Below, piece by piece: positions 23,348 to 33,390 of a stretch of 64,000 bases of DNA. The stretch covers positions 9,734,001 to 9,798,000 of the forward strand of contig OU342631.1 in assembly GCA_910589415.1 (NCBI GenBank), read 5' to 3'. Below the pieces are notes generated by a model. It did not search any database and was not told the origin of the DNA. It saw only the letters and a list, made by a program, of their open reading frames with translations. The position numbers were made by a program, and so were the translations under genes. Position 1 is the first letter of the stretch. Every line of letters starts with the position of its first letter. Source of the DNA: Malachius bipustulatus. Its lineage: Eukaryota > Arthropoda > Insecta > Coleoptera > Melyridae.

Positions 23348-26300
23348 TTATAAGTTCAAACGCTGAGGCTTCTTTTTCTCTCTAGTTGACCTTCGTAACG
23401 GTATGTGTTCTTTAGGTTTCGGAATGCTCGTCAATGGTTTAGTAACCGTTGATTGGGTGAAGGCTTCTCCCCTGGGAGGTGATTCTTGCTTCGTCTCGGG
23501 TTTGCTGGAAGGACTGTCTTCCGCTGCAGTGACGTAAGGATTGTTGTCTGCTTCTGTGACGAAAGGTATCTGTGGATCGTTAGGGCCTTCATATTCCGTC
23601 TTTCTCAGTTGTTCTACGTGACGTTTGTGTAGTTTCCCATCCACTTCAACTTCATAATGTAGGCTGCCAATTACTTTTGCAATTCTTCCAAATTTCCACT
23701 TTCTAATTGGATTGTCGTAGAACCTCACTTGAACTGAATCGCCAATGTTAAATCTGGCTGAGCTTTGCTCAACAGGACGTTGTTCAACCATTGCATTTGG
23801 AAGTTCACGTTTGACTAGATCTATTCTAGTTCTAAATTGTCTCTTGAACATAAGTTCTGCAGGGCTGGAACCGGTTGTGGAATGAACTGTTTTTCTATAT
23901 TGCATCAGAAATCTACATAGCTTCAGTTTCAATTCACCTGGTTCGTTCATCATTGCACGTATTGCTTGCTTGAAAGTCTGCACGTACCTTTCGGCTTGTC
24001 CATTACTTGCTGGATGGTAAGGTGCTGTGCACTTATGCTGTATCCCATTTGATTTCAGAAAATGTTGGAATTCTGCTGATTTGAACTGACTTCCATTATC
24101 GCTTACTATAGTTACGGGTAAACCGAACCGTGCAAAAGTCTCTCTTAGTATTTCGATAGTGACTCTCGTATTTGTAGTCTTGGTAGGTATAACCTCAAGA
24201 TACTTCGTATAAGCATCAACGACTATAAGAAAATAGTTGTTGCAGAACGGACCTGCGTAGTCCATATGCAACCGCTGCCAAGGGTACTTGGGGTATTCCC
24301 AATGATGAGTTGGTAATTCTTGACTGGGATTGTTTCTTACTTTGCAACAGTCCTTGCAGCTGTTGGCTGTGGACTCAATATCTTTGTCGATTCCTGGCCA
24401 CCATACATAGCTTCTGGCCAAGTTTTTCATTTTAACAATGCCGGTATGTGCCGTATGTAATTCGGCCAATACTCTCTTCTGTAATGTTTTCGGAATCATT
24501 ACTCGTATTCCATTGAATATGCATCCGTCTTGAATAGTGAACTTGACTGCGTCTTCTCCCGGTAAGTAATTTCCGGATTGAAGCATTTCGTACTTCTTTC
24601 GACATTCGGGGTCTTTAAGTGTTTCTTTCCTAATATCGATTTTCGTCACAGGTAATTGTTCTATTTGATTATTATAGAAAACTGCGTCTTCATCTAACTT
24701 ATTCTCTTGCGTACATGGTAGTGGGAATCTTGATAGATAATCGGCATTGGCATGTTCTTTGGTATTTCGGTATCTGATTTCATAATTGAATCCAGCCATA
24801 AAATTTGCATAGTGCAATAATCTTACCGCAGAGCACGCCGGTAAATCTTTAGCAGGATGTAATATTCTTGTTAAAGGTTTGTTGTCTGTGATTAATATTA
24901 TTTTTCTGCCGTAACAGTATTGGAAAAATTTTCTTAACCCCCAAACGATAGCAGTTGCTTCTTTATCGAGCTGGCTATAGTTCTTCTCGGATTTTGTTAG
25001 CGATCTGGATGCGAAAGCTATGGGTTTCTCCCCGTTTTCTGTGATATGTGAAATGACAGCTCCTACCCCAGTGGGTGACGCGTCTGTAGCTAAAATTAGC
25101 GGCAATTCCGGGTTATATGGTATAAGTACCTTAGGGCTGGACATTTCTTTCTTCAACATTTGAAAAACATTTTTGCATTCGTCCGTCCATTGAAATTTTA
25201 CGTTCTTCTGTAAAAGGTAGTTTAATGGATGCAATTTTGTTGCGAGATTTGGCAAGAACTTTTGATAATAGTTAATCATGCCAAGTAAAATTCTCAATTC
25301 GTTTGTATTCTTTGGCGCTGGACTGTTCATGATAGCTTCAACTTTGTCTGGCATTGGTCGAATACCTGAACTGTCGATTATATGGCCCAGATATTTAATT
25401 TCTCGCTGCGAGAATTGGCACTTTGATTTATTTAGATGTAAATTATGTATTCTCAACCTTTCGAAGACATTCTCCAAATTTCGCAGTAGATCTGTATACG
25501 TAGAACCTTTAACCACAATGTCGTCAAAGAAACAAGCGACTCCTGGTAAATCTTGGAGTACTTGATCCATAAAACGTTGCCATACATTTGGTGCAATTTT
25601 AATGCCAAACATGAGTCTGTTTACTCTGAATGTACCTTTGTGGGTGCTAATAGCTTGTATCATGGAGCTGCTTTCATCAACCTTCAAATGTAAGTAAGCT
25701 TGACTTAGGTCCAGGGTGCAGAAATAGTTTCCACCACACATCTTTGCAAAAATATCCTGCACTTTGGGAATTGGATAATTATCGTCCTTAATGAATTTAT
25801 TAACTGTCGCTTTGTAGTCTGCGCACAGTCTTATCTCGCCATTTCTCTTCACCACCGGTACTATAGGGCTTCCCCACGATGAGTAATTCACCTTTTCAAT
25901 TATTTTCAGGTTTTCTAGTCGATTGATCTCTTCTTCGATTCTGCTCTGCAAGGCATATGGTACAGGCCTCGGTCGAATGAATATTGGATTTGAGTTTTCT
26001 TCAATTTTAATCGAACATTGGAAGCTTGGTATTTCGCCAACTTTCATAGAAAACAAATCATCAAATTTAATTAGTAGTTTAGATAAGTCGGCTTGAGACT
26101 CGACTTGTCCGATAGGGTAAATCTGATTTATTTCTGACCAATCGAATTTCAGTTTTCGTAACCACTCTCTACCACATATAGCATCAACATTATTTTGGAT
26201 TACGTAAAGGTTTCCATTTGTAATTTGATCCTTGTATTGAATCTGTACCTCGCATGTTCCTAAAGGCTTAATAATTTCACCTGTGTAAGTTCTGAGCTTC

Positions 26301-27421
26301 ATGTGCGTACTATTCAATTGCTTATTTGGACAAATTTCTTTAAATTTATCGTACGAAACTGTAGAAACTGCTGCACCTGTATCGAGTTCCATGGTGCACT
26401 TATTATTATCAATGACTAGATCGACATTGATTTTCTGGGTGCTTAAAGAATTTACTGTAAGTATATTAATTGCGAAAGTTTTTGAGTCATCCTCGTTTTC
26501 ATCTATTTGTGTAATTTGGTGATGTTTAGGTGCGTTTTTCCGCAAACATACTTTGTTTAGATGACCATCTTTCTTGCAGATTGTACAAAATAAGTTTTTC
26601 GCTTTGCACTCAGGAGATCTGTGATTGTTCCTCCCGCATTTGAAACATTTGCCCCACAATTTATCTGGAATTTTTGAACTGTATTTCGATTCCTTGGATT
26701 TGTAATTGTTCTGACTTTTGTAATTGTTTTTACTGCTTTTGACTTTATTGACATAATTTATTTGGTCCGAGGTCTTGCTCATTTGCTTGCTTTCCAGTTT
26801 TGAAGATTCGATAGATAATGCTAATTTTACTGCCTCCTCGAACGTAATTTTCGAGCTTTGTTGTAATAACCTTTCTCTAATATCATGATCTCTAACACCT
26901 CTTATAAATTGTGATCTCAAATGAGTATTTATAGTAGACCCTGAGCAATGCTCACAAGTAAAATTACAATTTGTAGTATATTTTTTCAATTCGGCTTGGA
27001 AATTTGAAATTGTTTCACCTTCATGTTGTATTCTAGTAGCGAATTTATGCTGTTCGGCCACAATGCTTGGTTTTGGGCATAAGTGGTCTCGAAGAAGTGT
27101 CATGATTTCTTTAAATTTCTTCGCTTTCGGAGTTTCAGGTGCTGTAAGGCTCGTTAGGGTATGATAAGTCTTCGGGCCAAGGCAGCTAATCAATATTTGG
27201 ACACATTTCTGATCATTCGCTGCTGTATCATCAGTTAAACCTCGAAGTTCTAAATAATTTTCAAGTCTCTGCAAGTAGGAGTCAAAACTCTCATTTGTTT
27301 CATCAAATGGCTGCAAATTAATTCCTTGTAGATTGGTTTTCGTAATGTTACCTTGCCTGGATTGTAATAATAAGATCCCATCCTCGTCGCCATTTCTGTT
27401 ATGTCCGTCAGAAGTGACCAA
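23348..27421 (-). CDS. Gag-Pol polyprotein of a Mag-like Ty3/Gypsy retrotransposon
   Basis: One uninterrupted 1357-codon frame encodes Gag and Pol without a frameshift between them. Gag carries two CX2CX4HX4C zinc knuckles (CFKCGRNNHRSPEC and CTICKKDGHLNKVC). The aspartic protease has DTGA at residue 347. The RT has CADYKATVNKF, LDLSQAYLHL and the catalytic FFDD at 631-634. RNase H shows LATDASPTGVGAV and TDNKPL. The integrase has an HHCC finger (H-x3-H ... CKDCC) and a D1054, D1108, E1144 triad with 35 residues between the last two. The C-terminus is a basic integrase tail; no env is present. Everything needed for copying looks intact. The frame is open through the primer-binding site into the LTR, and base 27421 is a TTG, not an AUG. 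The first in-frame AUG is near residue 107, inside Gag, so the true start is unresolved. Confidence 0.95.
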   Translation of the reverse strand: MVTSDGHNRNGDEDGILLLQSRQGNITKTNLQGINLQPFDETNESFDSYLQRLENYLELRGLTDDTAANDQKCVQILISCLGPKTYHTLTSLTAPETPKAKKFKEIMTLLRDHLCPKPSIVAEQHKFATRIQHEGETISNFQAELKKYTTNCNFTCEHCSGSTINTHLRSQFIRGVRDHDIRERLLQQSSKITFEEAVKLALSIESSKLESKQMSKTSDQINYVNKVKSSKNNYKSQNNYKSKESKYSSKIPDKLWGKCFKCGRNNHRSPECKAKNLFCTICKKDGHLNKVCLRKNAPKHHQITQIDENEDDSKTFAINILTVNSLSTQKINVDLVIDNNKCTMELDTGAAVSTVSYDKFKEICPNKQLNSTHMKLRTYTGEIIKPLGTCEVQIQYKDQITNGNLYVIQNNVDAICGREWLRKLKFDWSEINQIYPIGQVESQADLSKLLIKFDDLFSMKVGEIPSFQCSIKIEENSNPIFIRPRPVPYALQSRIEEEINRLENLKIIEKVNYSSWGSPIVPVVKRNGEIRLCADYKATVNKFIKDDNYPIPKVQDIFAKMCGGNYFCTLDLSQAYLHLKVDESSSMIQAISTHKGTFRVNRLMFGIKIAPNVWQRFMDQVLQDLPGVACFFDDIVVKGSTYTDLLRNLENVFERLRIHNLHLNKSKCQFSQREIKYLGHIIDSSGIRPMPDKVEAIMNSPAPKNTNELRILLGMINYYQKFLPNLATKLHPLNYLLQKNVKFQWTDECKNVFQMLKKEMSSPKVLIPYNPELPLILATDASPTGVGAVISHITENGEKPIAFASRSLTKSEKNYSQLDKEATAIVWGLRKFFQYCYGRKIILITDNKPLTRILHPAKDLPACSAVRLLHYANFMAGFNYEIRYRNTKEHANADYLSRFPLPCTQENKLDEDAVFYNNQIEQLPVTKIDIRKETLKDPECRKKYEMLQSGNYLPGEDAVKFTIQDGCIFNGIRVMIPKTLQKRVLAELHTAHTGIVKMKNLARSYVWWPGIDKDIESTANSCKDCCKVRNNPSQELPTHHWEYPKYPWQRLHMDYAGPFCNNYFLIVVDAYTKYLEVIPTKTTNTRVTIEILRETFARFGLPVTIVSDNGSQFKSAEFQHFLKSNGIQHKCTAPYHPASNGQAERYVQTFKQAIRAMMNEPGELKLKLCRFLMQYRKTVHSTTGSSPAELMFKRQFRTRIDLVKRELPNAMVEQRPVEQSSARFNIGDSVQVRFYDNPIRKWKFGRIAKVIGSLHYEVEVDGKLHKRHVEQLRKTEYEGPNDPQIPFVTEADNNPYVTAAEDSPSSKPETKQESPPRGEAFTQSTVTKPLTSIPKPKEHIPLRRSTREKKKPQRLNL
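27375..27392 (-). other. Primer-binding site, tRNA-Ser(GCU)
   Basis: Four bases inside the 5' LTR the sense strand reads TGGCGACGAGGATGGGAT. This is complementary to the 3' end, including CCA, of the animal tRNA-Ser(GCU) as I recall it (ends AATCCCATCCTCGTCGCCA). Use of a serine tRNA primer is known for Mag-lineage Ty3/Gypsy elements and supports that assignment. Confidence 0.75.
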
Positions 27422-27680
27422 TTAAATAATGATGGACTGATGAATAACAGAACTATTTATTCCTTTACCAACTAATCTAATAAAAGTAACTTAAAAGCAC
27501 TATTTAACTCTTTTGATAATAACCAACTAAATACAACAATACTACTAATAATGATGTGAGATCGAAAGGCGTAACGTAATGTTCGTCTCCCCTTTTCACC
27601 ATTCAACTCGTAACTTGTAACTGAAGAAGTTGCTACTCCCGCAGTGTTGCCAGCTTTTTCCTCTGGTGACATATATAACA
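27397..27680 (-). repeat. 5' LTR of the Mag-like Ty3/Gypsy element (284 bp)
   Basis: This is the upstream LTR on the element's sense strand. It matches 23052-23335 base for base by eye; both copies contain the same 69-codon minus-strand frame beginning MLYMSPEEK. Identical LTRs indicate recent insertion or gene conversion. Bases flanking the two outer ends (GATTC on the left, TTTTC on the right) do not form a clear target duplication. Confidence 0.95.
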
Positions 27681-28136
27681 TTTTCTACTGTGAGTATCAT
27701 CATTTCACTAATAATTTTGTACCAAGTTCAACTTTACCTCGCCTCTCTAATAAAATGCATTCTGCTAATAGCATTAGTGAAGTAATATTAATCATTGTCA
27801 GGCTATATTATAATATACCCTAATATATCAAAGTAAAATATCCAAATACTTAACAAAATAATAAACATAACCGTGTACAGCGCTGGATATAGTAATGGAG
27901 TTTGTTTGTTCACAGTCAAAAGCAAATTGATTATTCAATTTCAAGTGCCACAAATTCTCCTGTTGAGACAAGTTAGTCGAGGTTTAATGCCTAAACTATT
28001 ACGTATTATAATATAACGATATAATTGCTGATTTAATTTACATTGCTGATATTGGAATTGGAATAGTTCCGCTCTTATTTTGAAATCTATCAATTTCCAT
28101 CATTTAAATTTAAAACACGATAACCGACCTATATAC
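27681..28136. other. AT-rich spacer, no gene
   Basis: Nothing coding was seen between the LTR retrotransposon and the next repeat. Confidence 0.55.
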
Positions 28137-29120
28137 CAACTGCGCATGGTAAAATCGAAACCTTAGAGTCAAAACTATCATTCATTTGTCACCCATCAAG
28201 CTTTCAAGCTCAAACGTCAGTTCTATCACTGCCATGTTATACAAAGGCTTTGACTGTAGAAAACAAGTTAAAATTTCACTGTAAGGGAAGACGTTGAAAG
28301 ACGTACAAAGTAACGTTAAATTATTGATATTATTTTTATTACCCCCACGTATTATTTTTTTTTCATAATATTGTTACGGGTTTCACAATAAATAAATCCA
28401 CCACTTAAAGTCTGCAAATCTTTATTGACCAAATTATAACCTCTAATTCTCTAATTAATAATAAACACACACACACAGCTGACTACACTACTACTCTTGC
28501 ACTTGTCTATTATTTATACCGCTATACTGTCACTACTGGCTTCCTTACTTCACACTTCACTTCACTACTGCTCTGTCTATACTTCAGTCTTCACTGCTTC
28601 ACGTTCAACGTCCGGACTACTACTACTTAACGCAGCCGCAGGCTGTCCTTATATAGTCCCCCGACGCATCAGTAGTCACGTTCTATTCCGTTCTAGTAGG
28701 TACATTCTCGAACGTCGCACCGGCGCACCGGCCGTCGATTCGTGGATTCTGGAAATGTCGGATTGTTCGGCGAGCCCACTCCAGAAATCCATAGAACCAA
28801 CACTGTCCGTCAATGTGTCACATGACATGTGACTGGAACTGTCGCGAACATGTCATTGACTAACTCAGTATAAAAAAAGAGAATGTAAACAAACAAGCAA
28901 ATCGTGGACTAGAATGTTAAAGGTTAAAGAAGCAATTACTAGAATTTTTCCAGAGCGGTCTCGTTATAATATTTTACACTTCGCATATAATTAATTATTA
29001 TTGCTGAATTTTGTCTGTCTAAAATAAGCCCAAACCTACATAAATTTCCAAATTCATCCTTTTGAATTAAAGAACAAAATTATTTAACGCATGCACTTTC
29101 ATAAATGAAGGTTGGCATTT
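28137..29120. repeat. Dispersed repeat family copy A, interrupted by an LTR-like insert
   Basis: The left part (GCATGGTAAAATCGAAAC, CAAGCTCAAACGTCA) and the right part (ACAAAATTATT, GCATGCACTTTCATAAAT, AAGGTTGG) match, in reverse complement, the 62008-62238 copy. The segment from about 28965 to 29115 also matches 33276-33390. No coding region is present. The element type is unknown. Confidence 0.65.
28372..28855 (-). repeat. Probable solo LTR
   Basis: Read on the minus strand this segment starts TGACATG and ends CCCGTAACA. It has a TATATAAGG box at about 28649-28656 and an AATAAA polyadenylation signal at 28421-28426, the order expected of U3-R-U5. No internal retroviral-type region flanks it, so it would be a solo LTR formed by recombination. 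It sits inside dispersed-repeat copy A. A target duplication was not found, so the exact ends are uncertain. Confidence 0.45.
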
Positions 29121-32100
29121 TTATCATTCATTTAATATTTTGCTCGAGAATTTCATTTCTGTAAGATTTCTTCTGTAACCTATTTGATATAAAAAGGTAC
29201 AAAAAGGTATAAGAGGTGACATTATTATTATTATTATTGAATTATTGCAATCGGAGCTATGGAGAGGGTCGAACGAACGAACGAATACCCGGGACTAATG
29301 TATGTACCTATTTTCAGGGATTCAGAAGATGATATGCGAAGTAACCCCATTCATATTGTTACGAGACGTGATAGGTTCTCCGAGATAATGTAATTTTTGC
29401 ATTTTCATGACAATAATAAAGTCAACTTATCCGAAAAGTCGAGAAACTGCTACCTCTTATATCGATAAAAGTCAAAATGCATTTTACAGTCACTTTGTAA
29501 GTATATCAGAAGAGCATATCGACGAATCTATGATGAAATATTACCGGTATCACGGATGTAAGCAGTTCATATAGGAAAACCCCGGCCGTCTACCGGTAAG
29601 TTATCATAGACGGCAATGGGAAATCCCGACCTTTTCGTGAACAAAGTACTTATATATAGGGCATGAACACAAAAGAAGTAGGTATTTATTGATTTTGAGA
29701 TTTACCGAGGAAAAGGTAACGTTCGAAAAGTAGCTGCTCATTTCGTGACAATGATATCGGTACAAGAAAATTATCAAGACCGCATATATCGCGTTATGTT
29801 TATAGCATCCAATTCAAATAAATTAGCTCGTATTATTTCGACAATAGGTAATTGTACATGCGCGGTAACTCAACAGGTTGTGGTTTTCATGACTCCCAAT
29901 CGTTACAAACAAAACGATCCGCGCAATTTTTACATTTCTCAAAAAAAATAAACGTTAATTGTTATTATTATCTATTGCAGTGTCGATTTACCAACACCGC
30001 TTGTTTCATAGTTTTATACACAGGCCAGCTTATGAAGTAAAATTCCAAAATTCAGCTCATAATGAAAAGTTAGATTTCTCACTGCTCCAGCACACAACGT
30101 ACTTTCCAAGCAATATTTTCACAAAAGGTAGTTTCAGGCAATTAAGGGTAAAGCTCAAACGACTCATCCTGAATGAGAATTTCCTTAAATGCAGTCAATA
30201 AACTCCAAATGCCAATCTGCCGAATATAATTTTTCAACTAGAAAAGTATTTTGTCTTTCAACTGGATTTTACAAAGAGACTCTACGAAGTAAAATAGAAA
30301 AGAACGTTATTATGAGAGAAGCTCTTCATTTAAAATATAAAAAGAGTTCAAAAGGCATCTAAAATGCGTATTTTCCACAAATTCACAACCGTCTCTATAG
30401 TCTTACGCTAAATTTAACAATGTTGAACTATGCGCAATAATACGTCGTGGCTCGTGAATCAAAGTGGCATAATCAGATTCAACTGTTCCATTAAAGTTAA
30501 TCTCATTTAATTAAAACAATTAACCCAAGCCACAACCTACTGGATGTCCCTAAGCGTCACCTGTCACATATCAAAACAGCATTTATTACGAATTTCCGGA
30601 CTAAAAATTCATCACATCAAATAATAGTCACTCCCTGGATTTCTCATATCGATTTCGTGATTTTTGTGGGTTCAAAACGGTGTAAGTAGGTACTTAAACG
30701 AAGTCATAGCTCAAAAACGAAGCAGGGTAGAAATTACATTTTTATTGGAGAAAATAACTTTTGAATTAAGTTACAAAGATGTGAAAAAATATTCCCCATT
30801 TTAGATTCATAATGTCTGTCAATATTTATTCTAGTAAATTTCTGAATCGACTGATCGTGATTAATCCCTACTCACAGCGTAATCCCCGCCGGGAGCGTCA
30901 TCTGCTGTCACGTAGTTCCATTTTTTCCCGATACGTGCGACAACGCTCATCAACGCGGCATTCAACCGCCAATAATATCAGAACTAATTAAACGCCCGGA
31001 ACCAGCCGCCGGATTACCGTCCTCGCAACAAAGACACCCAAGGCGGTCGCCGATGTGGAACAAAGATCTCCCGCACTTCCAATTACCGCACGGATCGCAT
31101 CTCCGGTGACAGAAACCTTTGTTATGGCTGCATGCTTAATTGACCCACGGTGAAAACAGGAATTGCTTAGATGCAGGGCAGGTTGACAGGTAGGAGAAAT
31201 TGAAATTGAAGCGTCAATAACATTCTTGATTATTTGAATTTAAATTCACTTTTTTATATGTTTCTCAGTTCATAAAACGTATGATTATCATGAAGAGTGC
31301 ATAAAGTAAAAACGAGTGAAATAAAGTGTCACAGCGGTTCATTATTCAATGCATTTCACGCTAGTTAATAACCTGAAATGTATATCAATTGATTTTAATA
31401 GTCCAGTCACGATTCAAAAATAAGTGAACGTGACGGCGTAAGAAATATAATGAAATAATTTTAGAGTCCATAAAACCAGCGAAATGATTTAAGGTACAGA
31501 TCTTCCGTCCACAAGTCCACAGTCCACATACACTGCTCCCTCCATCCTCGTCTATTCAGGCTTTCCGAGAGCCGAGAGCATGACCCGCTACTCCCACCAC
31601 AGACATCTCGCCGTCGTTCTTGCTTCAACCTGACGTTCTTGGATTATCCTAACCAGGGTAGGTATCATAAATTCTTGAGTAACTGAGTAAATAGTTGCCA
31701 AATCACAGGGGGGTATTCCATTGAACGCTTGGATACCATGGAGATTTCACCTACTCAGTTTCTATCCATCATTTCTATATAACTAATTTCTATATTTCTA
31801 TGTAACTAATATTTTATTTAATTAAGACCTTGTAACTAGTTTCCTTGTAATCCTCAAAGTTTAAATTTTTTATCTTTAAAACTGATCTCTATTTCGAGGG
31901 GGCGATGGACCTCCCTGTACATAGTGACTGCATGGGCTAATAAGCATCCCTTATCATAAATACCCATGTTATAATGTAGCCAATAACAATAATAATTAAT
32001 ATGATAATTAGTGATTAAATAATGTGTGTAATGTGTGTGTACCGATATTTATAGAATTTCATCACTGGTGTCGATTGAATTATCAATCGGTTCCGGACTG

Positions 32101-33275
32101 GCTGCCGGAATTGATCGAAATCCATTAATTAAATCAAGGAATCTAAATCAACATCTCTCTGAATTTGAATCAAATTATTCGAATAAATTAATAAATGCAG
32201 TAATTTTCTCAACCGAAAAATTGGGAATAATTTTGACCGATCAGATAAAATTAATAATTCACTTTAGGCATTTCATATTTTCTTTACATTATGTTGAACA
32301 ATTTTCAGCCACAATCAAAATTGACGATGTGGCTGAATCTCAATTAAAACTGAGCTGGAACTTTTTTTCTTAAACCATAACTCAAAATGTCGGATATTAC
32401 ATTTTTCTGAGTTTTTTTTTTGTTCGTTACTTGAAGCTCTAACCGTGTCGTGCTCGACCTGGAACTCCCGAGAAGAAAGCTTGGTGGAGAAAAACTCGAT
32501 CGCAATCCCAAATACCTATGAAAAAAATCAACGGTGGTTTCAGAAAAGCGTTCCCCTAAGCGTTCGCGCGAATCATTTATAACTGAAGCATTACCATTAT
32601 GTACTGAGGTCCGGTTAGGATGCTACCCGCCTATAAGTTGGGGAGACCTCTGTCCGAGGTCCGATTAGGATGCTACCCGTTGGCTGTTTAATTGGCCTCC
32701 CTGGCAAGAACGAAAATGTCAGTTAGATTCACATAACTTCCTTCCATACCTTAGTTCAATAGATCAGCAAACGATCAAAATGATCCACACCCCTTTGAAT
32801 TGAGTTTGACGGAAATCAGGAATAGAATGTCGTTACGTTGATTGAATTCACGGAAATAATGATCATATAAGATGACCTGAATTTACATTTATTTTTCAAA
32901 GATAAATTTGAAATCTTGATAAACAATAAGCGGTTGGACAGGTATGTCGAATAAATATGTTCATGAAGTATAAATAAATTAATCAATAAAAAAAGTATAA
33001 ATCAATAAATAACAATTAAGTCAAGAATGCTATCTAAGCAATATATGTATATGACAGCAATTAAATAGGTAAGAGGTAAGATCGAATAAGAATAACGATC
33101 GCACATGTGACATGAGATACAAGCATTAGCAAGACATAGTAAACAGATACATGGTGAAAATGTGTATTGAATATTGAGTGATTCGCCTAAATATTATTCG
33201 AATGGAACACAAGATTTGATTGAAAAGCAAATAAAATAAATAAGTGGATTAAACTGAAGGCACGAAAGAACAATG
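29121..33275. other. Non-coding stretch, no gene recognised
   Basis: About 4.1 kb without a recognisable gene. It includes an ATT microsatellite at 29221-29240, a less A+T-rich block at 30870-31160 (listed separately), and a 23-bp near-direct repeat (GAGGTCCG.TTAGGATGCTACCCG) at about 32606 and 32656. Confidence 0.55.
30870..31160. promoter_or_regulatory. Candidate intronic regulatory element
   Basis: This block has higher complexity and G+C than its surroundings. It contains three HMG-box (Sox/TCF-like) cores within about 100 bp: CAACAAAGA near 31027, GAACAAAGA near 31060 and CCTTTGTTA near 31119. It has no repeats and no coding frame. This is motif counting by eye only. Confidence 0.3.
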
Positions 33276-33390
33276 TGGCAAAAATTCCAACCCTTATTTA
33301 TGAAAGTGCATGCCTTATAAATAATTTTGTTATTTAATAAAAAAAATTGGCTCATTTTAAGCAGACATAATTCAGCAATAATTAGTGTAA
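33276..33390. repeat. Dispersed repeat family copy B (partial)
   Basis: AAAATTCCAACCCTTATTTA, GAAAGTGCATGCC, ATAATTTTGTTAT and the following ATTCAGCAATAATTAGTGTA match the reverse complement of the right half of copy A (28965-29115). Confidence 0.65.

Noticed and set aside
32606..32680. Short direct repeat (GAGGTCCG.TTAGGATGCTACCCG) as a regulatory pair
   Set aside because: Only two copies about 50 bp apart with no further context; mentioned in the spacer entry only.
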